DNA of 64,000 nucleotides from Methylobacterium mesophilicum. GTDB taxonomy: Bacteria > Pseudomonadota > Alphaproteobacteria > Rhizobiales > Beijerinckiaceae. Positions 1 to 8,287 of this stretch are shown here, in pieces. The stretch is taken from assembly GCF_022179445.1 (NCBI RefSeq), contig NZ_BPQU01000014.1, forward strand, positions 1 to 64,000, read 5' to 3'. The notes under the pieces were generated by a model, which searched no databases, was not told the DNA's origin, and was given only the letters and a program-made list of their open reading frames with translations. Made by a program: the position numbers and the translations under genes. Every line of letters begins with the position of its first letter. The stretch's first letter is position 1.

Positions 1-790
1 TCGTGCGGGCGAGGTCGGACAGGTTGTCCACCATCGCGTTCAGCGTCCGCCCCAGGCGCGCGATCTCGTCGCGCCCGCCGGAGCGCAGACGGTCGGACAA
101 ATCGCCCGCGCCGACCCGCTCGACGAAACCCATCACGGCCCCGAGCGGCCGGACGATCAGGCGGTTGATGGCAATCCCGATCCCGGCGCAGATCAGGAGC
201 GTGATCAGGGTGCCGCCCCACAGGGCGAGGCTCTCGTTGCGCTCGGCCCGGGCGACGCGCAGCTTCAAGGCGACCCGGCGGGCTTCCTCGGCGGTCTCGA
301 TGGCGCCGAGCTTGGCCCGCAAGGTGTCGAACAGTTGCTTGCCCGCGCCCTCGGCCTCGATGCGGATCGCCTCGGGCCGGGTCGCCGGGTCGGCTGCGCC
401 CTTGATCGCCGCCTCGCTGATCTCGGTCTGCCAGGTGCGCGCCGCCGTGGCGGCGTCGGCCAGGAGCCGCGACGCTGTCGCGTCAGTGCCGATCAGGAGG
501 CCGAGGCGGTTGATCGCCGCGTCCAGGGCCGGCCGTCCCTGCCGGTAGGGTTCGAGGCTGCCATCCCGCCCGGTGATCAGGTAGCCGCGCAGCCCCGTCT
601 CCTGGTTGAGCATGGCGTTGCGGAACGCGTCGAGGCCGCGGATCGTCTGGTTCGACCGGTCGAGGACGTCGTTGGCGTCCTGCAGTTGCCCGCGGGTGAC
701 CAGGACCGCCCCACTGCTGAGCACCGAGACCAGCGCGATGACGCCGATGGCGGCGCCGAGGGTGCGGTTGAGGCCCAACGTGTTCGGCAT
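1..790 (-). CDS. methyl-accepting chemotaxis protein, N-terminal part (cut by window edge)
   Basis: Chemoreceptor sensing part. Reading leftward from an ATG at 790-788, preceded by an AGGGAG ribosome site, there is an N-terminal membrane helix (about residues 8-30). It is followed by a periplasmic helical domain of CHASE3 type, with the typical motif FRNAMLNQETGLRGYLITG at about residues 57-75. A second membrane helix lies near residues 193-213, then a HAMP linker ending in RDEIARLGRTLNAMVDNL. The signalling domain that would contact CheA/CheW lies left of the window, so the gene is 3'-truncated by the window only. CHASE3 receptors are normally inner-membrane homodimers; the ligand cannot be told. 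The gene is divergent from the ssrA gene to its right. Several overlapping plus-strand ORFs here are shadows. Confidence 0.85.
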   Translation of the reverse strand, partial: MPNTLGLNRTLGAAIGVIALVSVLSSGAVLVTRGQLQDANDVLDRSNQTIRGLDAFRNAMLNQETGLRGYLITGRDGSLEPYRQGRPALDAAINRLGLLIGTDATASRLLADAATAARTWQTEISEAAIKGAADPATRPEAIRIEAEGAGKQLFDTLRAKLGAIETAEEARRVALKLRVARAERNESLALWGGTLITLLICAGIGIAINRLIVRPLGAVMGFVERVGAGDLSDRLRSGGRDEIARLGRTLNAMVDNLSDLART

Positions 791-1001
791 GCTCGACTGC
801 TCCCTGCCCGGGCTTGCGGACGGCCGCGCGCGGCCGCGGCTAGCGATGGCGGGTAAGCCCATAACGCCCAAACCCCGCCTGTGCGAGCGACCGGCGGAGA
901 CAGCGCGCCGCCCTCCCCGGCGGGCTGCCCCCGGTACATCGGCGCGGCGGGCCGAGATCCCGCACGAACCAGTGGACCTTCCGGCGCACACGCGGTAGAA
1001 T

Positions 1002-1371
1002 GGCCGTGAGGTTGATGACCGGTTCATAATAACGTTTCAGGACCCGGGGGCGGTACCCGGCGCCTCCACCAGAAACATCCTGCCCGGTGGTTTTCACGGG
1101 GTAGCGCAGACGGCCCTCATCGGGCGCCGATTGCGGCCATGGTGTTTCTGCTGGGGGCGAAGTTAGGTTCGACTGGACGGTAAAGGGACCGCGAGTTCTA
1201 CCCTGTTTCGGCAGGATAAGATGCGATCTTCGGTAAGGACTCGACCGGTTCGGCGCAGGCAACCCCTGTTCCGGGCACCTGACCAAAACTCTAAATGCCA
1301 ACGATAACGTTGTCATGGATGCCCGCCTCGCGGCGTAAGCATCTTGCGGCAGGGCAGCCGTAGAAACAGAA
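1002..1371 (+). ncRNA. ssrA: transfer-messenger RNA, permuted two-piece form
   Basis: Trans-translation RNA that rescues stalled ribosomes and adds a degradation tag. The gene is circularly permuted as in other alphaproteobacteria. The acceptor piece comes first and ends with CGCCTCC-ACCA at 1061-1071. After a spacer of about 80 nt the coding piece starts with GGGGGCG at 1153-1159, which pairs with CGCCTCC over 7 bp with one G-U. A TTCGAC motif typical of tmRNA 5' ends lies at 1168-1173. The tag frame at 1297-1338 reads ANDNVVMDARLAA then TAA, which has the usual ANDN start and LAA end. A strong terminator follows at once. The T stem is CCGGG/CCCGG (1044-1048 with 1056-1060); its 7-nt loop GGCGGTA lacks the usual TTC. 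The exact 5' end of the acceptor piece is a guess. Confidence 0.9.
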
Positions 1372-1403
1372 CCCGGGGCTTCGGCCCCGGGGCCCACCTT
1401 TTT
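1372..1403 (+). terminator. rho-independent terminator of ssrA
   Basis: An 8-bp perfect stem (CCCGGGGC with GCCCCGGG) closed by a TTCG tetraloop is followed within 8 nt by a run of five T. It sits directly behind the tag stop codon and 3' tail of ssrA. Confidence 0.85.
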
Positions 1404-1608
1404 CCTTCCTCGCGACGATCGACGACGCTCGGTGGCCAGGCCGTGGGCGGTCGACGCGCGTCCGGACGCCCGGATCACGCCCCGCCGGCAGCAGTGAAGA
1501 CTCGTCCGGGCGCGGGCGAGACTTCGGCGGCTCGGCGCATTCCGGCTTTTCGCCCGTCCACGTCCCCCGTATGGATGAGCCCGCCTCGCGCATCACACCG
1601 GAGCCCTC
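1404..1608. other. intergenic: upstream region of the ABC importer operon
   Basis: Non-coding stretch between the ssrA terminator and the first gene of the importer operon. It must hold the operon promoter, but I see no clear -35/-10 pair or operator. The minus-strand ORFs across 840-1596 run over ssrA and have no family signature. Confidence 0.4.
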
Positions 1609-2457
1609 ATGGCGCGCACCTCGTCGTTGAAATCCTGTCTCGGCATGCTCGCCCTAGCCTCCCTCGGCATGGTCGCGAGCCGGACGGCGCAGGCGGACGC
1701 GACGCTCGACCGGATCAAGGGGCGGCAGAAGTTCACGGTCGGCATCATCCTGTCGGGTGCGCCCTTCGGCTACATCGATCCGCAGAGCCGGGCCGAGAAG
1801 GGCTTCAACATCGATCTCGCGAAGGCGCTGGCCGAGAAGCTCGGCGTGAAGGTCGAGCTCGTCACCGTCACGCCGCCCAACCGCGTGCAGTTCCTGCAGC
1901 AGGGCAAGGTCGACGTCCTGATCGCCAACATGCAGTTCACCGAAGATCGCGCGAAGATCATGGATCACGTGCAGACCCCGTACGACCGGGCCGGCGGTGC
2001 CGCCCTCGGGCGCAAGGACAGCGGGATCAAGGACTGGGCGGACCTGAAGGGCAAGCCGGTCTGCATCTCGCAGGGCTCGAACTACGCGCAGCCCCTGGCC
2101 GACACCTACGGCGCCGAGGTGAAGGGCATCCCGAGCCAGCCGGAATCGATGCTCGCGCTCCAGGGCGGCAATTGCGTCGTCGCCGTCCACGTCGCGCCGA
2201 CGATCAAGCTGCTGCTCGCCGACCGCCCGAACGAATGGAAGGACTACGCCATCGTCATCCCGACCGAGCTGGAGCCGGCCGACTCGGTGATCTGGCTGCG
2301 GAAGGGCGAGCGCGACACCGGCGCGGCGCTCGACGCGGCGGTGCGCGATCTCCATGCCTCGGGCGCGATGCTGGAGATGGCCAAGGCGAACCGCCTGGTC
2401 GATCCGACCTTCCTGGAGGAGGCGCGGCGCAAGTACGCCGCGCCCGCCAAGCCCTGA
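1609..2457 (+). CDS. ABC transporter periplasmic substrate-binding protein (family 3, amino-acid type)
   Basis: Periplasmic receptor of a polar amino-acid-type ABC importer. The 282-residue product starts with a classical Sec signal peptide (positively charged start, hydrophobic core about residues 10-26, cleavage probably after SRTAQA). The mature part has the family 3 binding-protein layout: an early strand with FTVGIILSGAPFGY, then GFNIDLAKALAEKLGVKVELV, the PNRVQFLQQGKVDVLIANM block and the second-lobe FIDLKGKPVCISQGS-like segment near residue 146. Length is normal. It begins an operon with two permeases, an ATPase and two enzymes. Substrate is unknown; the downstream enzymes suggest an organic nitrogen or sulfur compound rather than a standard amino acid. 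Confidence 0.9.
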   Translation: MARTSSLKSCLGMLALASLGMVASRTAQADATLDRIKGRQKFTVGIILSGAPFGYIDPQSRAEKGFNIDLAKALAEKLGVKVELVTVTPPNRVQFLQQGKVDVLIANMQFTEDRAKIMDHVQTPYDRAGGAALGRKDSGIKDWADLKGKPVCISQGSNYAQPLADTYGAEVKGIPSQPESMLALQGGNCVVAVHVAPTIKLLLADRPNEWKDYAIVIPTELEPADSVIWLRKGERDTGAALDAAVRDLHASGAMLEMAKANRLVDPTFLEEARRKYAAPAKP

Positions 2458-2473
2458 CCGCGTCGCTGCCGGC

Positions 2474-3217
2474 ATGATCGACCAAGCCGTCCGGGCCTTC
2501 ATCGCCCTCGCGGGCGAGGTCGGCCTGCACTACGATTTCCTCCTGAGCGCGTCCGAGGTCCGGCCCTGGATCGCCGGCATGGGCACGACGCTCCTGCTCG
2601 TGCTCCTGGCGATCCCGCTGAGCCTCGCCGCCGGCGTGGCCTTCGCGGCGGCCCTGACCTCGGGGCGGCCCTGGCTCGCCGGCCCGGTGCGGGCCTATGT
2701 CGAGCTCACCCGCAACACCCCGACCCTCGTCCAGCTGATGTTCGCGTTCTTCGCGCTCAACATGCTGCTGTCGAAGGCGCTCGGCGGCGCGGCGAACAAC
2801 CCGTTCACGCCGTTCTTCTGGGTGGTCGCGGTGACCGGGCTCCACATCGCCGCCTTCCACGCCGAGGCTTTGCGCGGCGGGATCGAGGCCGTGCCGGCGG
2901 CCATGGTCGAGACCGCCCACGCCATCGGCTTCTCCGCCTTCGAGGTCCTGCGCTACGTGACGCTGCCGCTGGCCCTGCGCACGGCGATGCCGGCCCTCGT
3001 GAACAACCTTGTCAACCTCGTGAAGCTCACCACCATCGGGTCGGCGATCGCGGTGGGCGAGGTGACCTACGCGTCGATCATGATCTGGACGCAGCGCGAC
3101 AACGTCCTCGAGCTGATGATCGTGATCCTGCTGTTCTTCGGCCTGATCAACACGGTGCTGTCGCAGGTCGGCCGGTACGTGGAGCGTCGCCTCGCCGTCC
3201 CGGGATACGGCGTGTGA
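2474..3217 (+). CDS. ABC transporter permease, polar amino-acid type (first subunit)
   Basis: Inner-membrane channel subunit of 247 residues with about five membrane helices. The block ELTRNTPTLVQLMFAFF is the usual N-terminal permease motif. The cytoplasmic EAA-like loop, which docks on the ATPase, is seen as ALRGGIEAVPAAMVETAHAI around residues 135-155. The longer open frame begins inside the binding-protein gene. I choose the ATG at 2474 because it is just after the upstream stop (2457) and gives a normal length. It overlaps the next permease by 4 bp (GTGA), so the two are probably translationally coupled and form a heterodimeric pore. Confidence 0.9.
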   Translation: MIDQAVRAFIALAGEVGLHYDFLLSASEVRPWIAGMGTTLLLVLLAIPLSLAAGVAFAAALTSGRPWLAGPVRAYVELTRNTPTLVQLMFAFFALNMLLSKALGGAANNPFTPFFWVVAVTGLHIAAFHAEALRGGIEAVPAAMVETAHAIGFSAFEVLRYVTLPLALRTAMPALVNNLVNLVKLTTIGSAIAVGEVTYASIMIWTQRDNVLELMIVILLFFGLINTVLSQVGRYVERRLAVPGYGV

Positions 3218-3996
3218 GCACCGCCGCGCTCCCCGCGCGAAGCCGCGCCACCCTCGGTCCGGCCCTGGCCTGGCTGGGCCTCGCCGCCGCCGGCTTCCTC
3301 CTGTGGTTCGTGCTCGACGCGCGGCTCGCCCGCGACCTGCTCGACTGGCTGCCCTACCTCGCCTCGGGCTTCGCCATGAACATCCTGATCAGCGTGCTCG
3401 CCATGGGCGCGGGCACGCTGGCGGGCGTCACGCTGGGGGCGATGGAGCTGTCGGCCGCGCGGCTCGTGCGAGCCCCGGCGGTGGCCTACGTGCAGGTGTT
3501 CCGCAACGCGCCGCACCTCGTGCTGATCTTCGCCACCACCTACATCTTTCCGTTCGAGATCGTGGTGGCCGGCACCTACCTGCCCTTTCCCGACTGGCTG
3601 AAGGCGGTGTTCGGGCTCGCGATCCCGGCGAGCGCCTACGTGGCCGAGATCGTCCGCGGGGCGATCCAGTCGGTCCCGACCACGCAGTGGGACGCCGCCA
3701 AGGGCGTCGGCATGTCCCGCGGGCAGACCCTGCGCTGGATCATCCTGCCCCAGTGCCTGCGCCGGGCGCTGCCGCCCTGGATGAACCTCTACGCCTCGAT
3801 CACCATGAGCACGGCGCTGGCCTCCCTGGTCGGCGTCCACGAGCTGCTGCACGCGGCCACCGACGCGAGCACGGCGGTGCGCCGCGACGACTTCACCATC
3901 GCGGTCTACCTCACGGTGCTCGCCGCCTTCTTCCTCTTCTGCTTCCCGATCTCGCGCCTGACGCGGCGCCTCGAACGCCGCCTCGCCCCGCGCTGA
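3214..3996 (+). CDS. ABC transporter permease, polar amino-acid type (second subunit)
   Basis: Second membrane subunit, 260 residues, starting at a GTG that overlaps the stop of the first permease. It shows the N-terminal FRNAPHLVLIFATTY block that matches RNTP in its partner. The EAA-type loop is IVRGAIQSVPTTQWDAAKGVGMSRGQ at about residues 147-172. About five to six hydrophobic helices are visible. The C-terminus is arginine-rich (RLTRRLERRL), typical of a cytosolic tail. With the partner permease and the ATPase 17 bp downstream it completes an importer of the HisQM/GltJK type. Substrate is not predictable from sequence. Confidence 0.9.
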   Translation: MSTAALPARSRATLGPALAWLGLAAAGFLLWFVLDARLARDLLDWLPYLASGFAMNILISVLAMGAGTLAGVTLGAMELSAARLVRAPAVAYVQVFRNAPHLVLIFATTYIFPFEIVVAGTYLPFPDWLKAVFGLAIPASAYVAEIVRGAIQSVPTTQWDAAKGVGMSRGQTLRWIILPQCLRRALPPWMNLYASITMSTALASLVGVHELLHAATDASTAVRRDDFTIAVYLTVLAAFFLFCFPISRLTRRLERRLAPR

Positions 3997-4013
3997 AAGC
4001 CGATCGCCGCCCC

Positions 4014-4808
4014 ATGGCACAGGATTCCACCCCCCGGCCGATCCTCGTCGAACTGCAGGACGTCCACCTGTCCTTCGGGGCGGCCGAGGTGCTCAAGGGC
4101 ATCGATCTGACGGTGGCGAAGGGGGATGCGGTCTCGATCATCGGCCCGTCCGGTTCGGGCAAGTCCACGATCCTGCGCTGCATCAACGGCCTCGCCCAGC
4201 CGCAGGCGGGGCGGATCACGGTGGCCGGCACCCGGGTCGACACCCTGCGCACCGAGGCCGAGCGGATCGCCCTGCGCAAGCGCATCGGCATCGTGTTCCA
4301 GCAATACAACCTGTTCCCGCACCTCACTGTGATGGAGAACATCACCATCGCGCCGACCCGCATCCTCAAGGTGCCACGGGCCGAGGCCGAGGCCCTGGCC
4401 CGCGACCTGCTCGCCCGGGTCCGCCTCGCCGACAAGGTCGCGGCCTATCCGGGTGAATTGTCCGGCGGCCAGCAGCAGCGCGTCGCCATCGCGCGGGCGC
4501 TGGCCATGCGGCCGGACCTCGTCCTGTTCGACGAGGTCACCTCCGCCCTGGATCCCGAGATGGTCGGCGAGGTGCTCGCCGTCATCCGGGAGCTGGTCCG
4601 CGACGGGCTGACCAGCATCCTCGTCACCCACGAGATGCGCTTCGCCGAGGAGATCAGCGACACGATCGCGTTCACCGAGAACGGCCGGATCGTGGCGCAG
4701 GCGCCGCCGGCCGAGCTGTTCTACCGGTCCGGCAATCCGCGCATCCGCCAGTTCATCGGCGGCTTCCAGGGCTATCGGGACGCCGTGCAGGACCGGGAGG
4801 GGATCTGA
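4014..4808 (+). CDS. ABC transporter ATP-binding protein, polar amino-acid type
   Basis: Cytoplasmic ATPase that powers the importer, 264 residues. Walker A is GPSGSGKST at about residues 44-52, the Q-loop is FQQYNLFPHLTVMEN near 98-112, the ABC signature is LSGGQQQR near 149-156 and Walker B is LVLFDEVTSALDP near 171-183. The H-loop is VTHEM. This is a typical HisP/GlnQ-like protein. The frame is open far upstream through the permease gene. The ATG at 4014 is chosen because it lies just after the permease stop and fits family length. The stop overlaps the next start (TGATG). Confidence 0.93.
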   Translation: MAQDSTPRPILVELQDVHLSFGAAEVLKGIDLTVAKGDAVSIIGPSGSGKSTILRCINGLAQPQAGRITVAGTRVDTLRTEAERIALRKRIGIVFQQYNLFPHLTVMENITIAPTRILKVPRAEAEALARDLLARVRLADKVAAYPGELSGGQQQRVAIARALAMRPDLVLFDEVTSALDPEMVGEVLAVIRELVRDGLTSILVTHEMRFAEEISDTIAFTENGRIVAQAPPAELFYRSGNPRIRQFIGGFQGYRDAVQDREGI

Positions 4809-6142
4809 TGCCGAACCCGCGCACCGCCGCCCTCGCCGAGGCGATCGTCGCCGCCCGCCCGGACGCCGATCCCGCCGCCATGATGGCTGCGCGGGTCGCG
4901 CTGGTGGACTTCCTGGCCTGCGCTCTGGCCGGCAGCACCGACCCGTCGCTCGCGACGTTGCGCGGTGTCTTCGGCGATGCGCCCGGCCGCGCCTTGGTGA
5001 TCGGCGCCGCTCAGCCGGCCGACCCGTTCCTGGCCGCCCTCCTCAACGGCCATGCCGGCCACGTGCTCGATTACGACGACGTGCATGCCGGCGTGCGTGG
5101 CCACCCGACCACCGTGATCGTCCCGGCGCTGCTCGCCGCCCTCGGCCCCGACGCGCTCCCCACCGCGGACGCGTTCCTGGCCGCCTACCTGGTGGGGTTG
5201 GAGACCATGGCGCATCTCGGGCGCGCGATCGGCCCCGCCCATTACGAGCGCGGCTTCCACGCCACCGCCACCCTCGGTCCCCTCGGTGCGGCCGCCGCGG
5301 TCGCGCATCTGTGCGGCTTCACCCCCGGGACGACCGCGATCGCCCTGGGGCTCGGCGCGACGCAGGCCGCCGGGCTGCGGCTGCAATTCGGATCCGACGC
5401 GAAGCCGCTCCATGCCGGGCTCGCCGCCCGCAACGGCCTGGCGGCGGCTCGCCTGGCCGAGGCCGGCCTGTCCGGCGCCGACGACGGCCTCGATGGCGCG
5501 AACGGGTTCCTGCAGGCCTACGGCTTCGGCGAGGCGGCGCCCGAGCGCGTGCTGGAGGATTGGGGCGCCCCCTGGCAGATCGTCCGCCCCGGCCTGACCC
5601 TGAAGGCGTTCCCGTGCTGCACGGCGGCCCATCCCGTGGCGGTGGCCGGCCTCGCCTTCCACCGCGAGGGCATCCGCGACTTGGCGCGGGCGACGATCAT
5701 CTTCCCGCCGGGGGGCGACGCCGCCCTGGTGGTCCGGACGCCGCGCACCGGCATCGAGGCCCGGTTCAGCCCGGAATACATCCTGGCCGCGGCCCTGGTG
5801 GACGGGGCGGTGCGGATCGATCATTTCGACGCGCGTCCGGTCCGCCCCGACCTCGCGGCGCTGGCGGCGCGGGTCGAGCGCCGGCACGATCCGTCCGCCC
5901 GCCGCCTCTCCTCGGACCCGAGCACGCGCTTCGTCGTGGTGGAGATCACGGACGGTCAGGGCCAGTCGCGAAGCCGGCGCATCGACGGCCTGCCCGGGCT
6001 CACGGATCCCGACGACAAGTTCCGGGACGCGACCGCCGGTTCGGAGGCTTTCCGTCCGGTGCCCGACCTCGTGCGCAGCATGCACGACGGAAACGATCTC
6101 GCCCGCCTCCTCGGCCTCCTCGCGCAACCGCGGCAGCCGTAA
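4808..6142 (+). CDS. MmgE/PrpD family protein
   Basis: Member of the MmgE/PrpD family (2-methylcitrate dehydratase, cis-aconitate decarboxylase and many uncharacterised lyases or isomerases), 444 residues, normal length. Recognisable family blocks are the N-terminal VDFLACALAGS, the active-site region HAGHVLDYDDVH near residues 79-90, GHPTTVIVPALLA, and FHATATLGPLGAAAA. The start codon overlaps the ATPase stop, so it is co-translated with the importer. It therefore probably acts on the imported compound or a breakdown product; being encoded away from prpB/prpC genes argues against a role in the methylcitrate cycle. Reaction not predictable. A long antisense ORF over the same region is a GC-rich shadow. 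Confidence 0.85.
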   Translation: MPNPRTAALAEAIVAARPDADPAAMMAARVALVDFLACALAGSTDPSLATLRGVFGDAPGRALVIGAAQPADPFLAALLNGHAGHVLDYDDVHAGVRGHPTTVIVPALLAALGPDALPTADAFLAAYLVGLETMAHLGRAIGPAHYERGFHATATLGPLGAAAAVAHLCGFTPGTTAIALGLGATQAAGLRLQFGSDAKPLHAGLAARNGLAAARLAEAGLSGADDGLDGANGFLQAYGFGEAAPERVLEDWGAPWQIVRPGLTLKAFPCCTAAHPVAVAGLAFHREGIRDLARATIIFPPGGDAALVVRTPRTGIEARFSPEYILAAALVDGAVRIDHFDARPVRPDLAALAARVERRHDPSARRLSSDPSTRFVVVEITDGQGQSRSRRIDGLPGLTDPDDKFRDATAGSEAFRPVPDLVRSMHDGNDLARLLGLLAQPRQP

Positions 6143-6170
6143 GCATCCCGGCCGCCCCCGAACTCCATCC

Positions 6171-7484
6171 GTGAGCCCGCCCATGACGACGACCCCGCGA
6201 CAGATGCATCTCGGCCTGTTCCTGCAGGGAGCCGGCCATCACGTCTCGGGCTGGCGCCACCCGCGCGCCGAGGCCGGCAGCGAGAATTTCGACCTCCTGC
6301 GGCGGGTGACGCAGATGGCCGAGGACGCCAAGTTCGACATGGTGTTCCTCGCGGACGGCCTCACCAGCGCGGTGGATGCCCACCCGTCGATGATCGCCCG
6401 CTTCGAGCCGCTGACGCTGCTGAGCGCGCTGGCGATGGTGACGCGCCGCATCGGCCTCGCTGCGACCTCTTCGACCACCTACGGCGAGCCCTACCACACC
6501 GCCCGCGCCTTCGCGTCGCTCGACCATCTGAGCGGCGGACGGGCGGCGTGGAACGTCGTCACCACCTCCTACGCGCGCACCGCCGACAACTTCTCGAAGG
6601 AGCATCCGGCGCATGACGAGCGCTACGCCGTCGCCGAGGAGTTCGTCGACGTGGTCTGCGGCCTCTGGGACAGCTGGGACGACGACGCCTTCGTGAAGGA
6701 CAAGGCGCGCGGCATCTACGCCGACCCCGCGAAGGTGCGGGTGCTCGACCATGTCGGCCGCTACTTTCGTACCAAGGGCCCGCTCAACATCCCACGTTCG
6801 CCGCAAGGCCACCCGATCCTGATCCAGGCCGGCTCGTCCGGTCCGGGCCAGGATCTCGCCGCCCGCAGGGCCGACGTGGTGTTCACCGCCCAGCAGACCA
6901 TCGCGGAGGCGCAGACCTTCTACGCCAGCCTCCGGCAGCGCGTCGCCGGCTTCGGCCGCGATCCCGCGACCGTGGCGGTCATGCCGGGCATCCTCCCGGT
7001 CATCGGTCGGACGCTGGAGGAGGCGAGCGCGAAGCTGATCGAGCTCGATCGGTGGACGGAGATCGCCAAGGCGATGCCGCTGTTGGAGGAGCGTCTCGGC
7101 CATTCGCTGGCACCCTACGATCTGGACGGCCCGCTCCCGGACCTCCCGATCTCGGATCAGCTGCGCAGCCGCGCCGAGCTCCTCACCGGGCTGGCCCGCC
7201 GGGAGAACCTGACCATCCGTCAGCTCGCCCTGCGGGTGGCGGCGGGGCGCGGCCACCACATGATCGTCGGCACGGCGACGGACGTCGCCGACCGCATGCA
7301 AGCCTGGTTCGAGGGCGGGGCCGCGGACGGCTTCAACGTGATGCCGCCCTTCTTCCCCGAGGGGCTGAGCGATTTCGTCCGCGAGGTGGTTCCGCTGCTG
7401 CAAGAGCGCGGCCTGTTCCGGACGGAGTACACGGGAACCACCCTGCGCGGGCATCTCGGCCTGTCGAGGCCGGAGGCGCGGTGA
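6171..7484 (+). CDS. FMN-dependent monooxygenase of the NtaA/SnaA/SoxA (LLM) family
   Basis: Bacterial luciferase-like oxygenase, 437 residues, the usual size for the NtaA/SnaA/SoxA/DszA group. These use reduced FMN from a separate reductase to oxidise nitrilotriacetate, sulfonates, dibenzothiophene sulfone and similar compounds. Diagnostic segments: start MHLGLFLQGAGHHVSGWRHP, AKFDMVFLADGL near residue 55, the flavin-binding AATSSTTYGEPYHTARAFASLDHLSGGR near 101-128, WNVVTTS, and SPQGHPILIQAGSSGPGQ near 204-221. It starts at GTG 6171 or ATG 6183, 28 bp after the PrpD-like gene. As last gene of the importer operon it probably attacks the imported substrate. No flavin reductase gene is in the window. 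Confidence 0.88.
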   Translation: MSPPMTTTPRQMHLGLFLQGAGHHVSGWRHPRAEAGSENFDLLRRVTQMAEDAKFDMVFLADGLTSAVDAHPSMIARFEPLTLLSALAMVTRRIGLAATSSTTYGEPYHTARAFASLDHLSGGRAAWNVVTTSYARTADNFSKEHPAHDERYAVAEEFVDVVCGLWDSWDDDAFVKDKARGIYADPAKVRVLDHVGRYFRTKGPLNIPRSPQGHPILIQAGSSGPGQDLAARRADVVFTAQQTIAEAQTFYASLRQRVAGFGRDPATVAVMPGILPVIGRTLEEASAKLIELDRWTEIAKAMPLLEERLGHSLAPYDLDGPLPDLPISDQLRSRAELLTGLARRENLTIRQLALRVAAGRGHHMIVGTATDVADRMQAWFEGGAADGFNVMPPFFPEGLSDFVREVVPLLQERGLFRTEYTGTTLRGHLGLSRPEAR

Positions 7485-7861
7485 ATCCGATCCGTGCGCT
7501 TGCGGCCCGCGCCCGTCGTTTGCAAGCGCGTCGGCTACCTACGGGTGAGCCGCGAACGCTCGGCGAGTCTCACCGCTTCCGCGGTCGACGCCTTGCCGCG
7601 GCCGGTTAGCTCAAGACTGATTCGAGGGGGCGATGCGCCGTAGCGCGATACGCCTCGATACCATTTTCCCTGCACGAGGGAAAAGTACAGGGATTTTGGG
7701 CCTGACAGCGTACGCTATCAAGCGCTGACCACACGAACCTGCAATACCCTACGATCGCCGAAAGACCCCAGCCGAATAGCGGCTCCGCCGACTATTTCCC
7801 CGTTTCATCGCTCGCGGATCCAATGGGAGTGGGACGGGTTCGTGGCGGTGCGCTGAATGGC
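7485..7861. other. intergenic with a 21-nt inverted repeat; left border of the accessory region
   Basis: No convincing gene. It contains the perfect inverted repeat TTTTCCCT-5 nt-AGGGAAAA at 7664-7684 followed by another AGGGATTTT half-site. A short plus-strand segment near 7515-7560 reads CKRVGYLRVS, like the N-terminus of a serine resolvase, but it dies after about ten residues. Confidence 0.4.
7664..7684. repeat. inverted repeat, 8-bp arms
   Basis: TTTTCCCT and AGGGAAAA arms separated by 5 nt, with a third related AGGGA motif at 7689-7693. It could be a recombination or regulatory site; function unknown. Confidence 0.5.
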
Positions 7862-8287
7862 TCAATTCGGCATCATCCATGGATCTACAACAACGATCCC
7901 GCAATCGACAAAATCTCGCACGTTACGGGTCGCCAAACGCGCGCCGCGGGAGGCGGTAATCGCAGCGATTTGACCGTCAATCTGCGAGATTGGCTGCCCA
8001 GCTCGGCGTCGGCTGGCCGCGATGTCCGCGTAGGCCATAGCCGCATCTTGATCGAAGCTCAGGATACGTCCGGCTAACTCGACCTCGAAAATCGGCTGAG
8101 CTGCTGCGAACAGATCGTCGCGACGGCGCCCCTCCGGTAGCAACGATAGGCCGTAGAAGATCTCCGCTTGCGTGAGAGTTGTGGTGAACAAGCCGGCCGA
8201 GGGTTGAGCCGCAAACCATTTTAGGACGAGTATTGTTGGCTTCGATCGCATCAATTCTGAGAGGACGTTAGTATCGAGGATGATCAC
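7862..8287 (-). CDS. PIN-domain toxin ribonuclease, FitB type
   Basis: Type II toxin of the VapC/FitB group, 141 residues, which would cleave RNA using a Mg-dependent PIN site. Key features: N-terminal MIILDTNVLSELMR with the first catalytic aspartate at residue 5, TTLTQAEIFYGLSLLPEGRRR around residues 37-57, the segment RILSFDQDAAMAYADI, the second acidic cluster ISQIDGQIAAIT near 101-112, and the C-terminal LATRNVRDFVDCGIVVVDPW. All conserved acidic positions look intact. The start overlaps the stop of the antitoxin gene by 4 bp, as usual for these pairs. Normally such operons are autorepressed by the toxin-antitoxin complex. Confidence 0.9.
   Translation of the reverse strand: MIILDTNVLSELMRSKPTILVLKWFAAQPSAGLFTTTLTQAEIFYGLSLLPEGRRRDDLFAAAQPIFEVELAGRILSFDQDAAMAYADIAASRRRAGQPISQIDGQIAAITASRGARLATRNVRDFVDCGIVVVDPWMMPN

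Noticed and set aside
840-1596. Minus-strand ORFs of 212 and 101 codons
   Set aside because: They run antisense across the ssrA gene and its terminator and have random arginine/proline-rich composition.
4772-7454. Long minus-strand ORFs (470 and 484 codons) opposite the PrpD-like and monooxygenase genes
   Set aside because: GC-rich antisense shadows; the plus strand has full-length family matches with proper operon spacing.
7515-7560. Resolvase-like start CKRVGYLRVS
   Set aside because: Only about ten residues match; no further recombinase motif follows in any frame.
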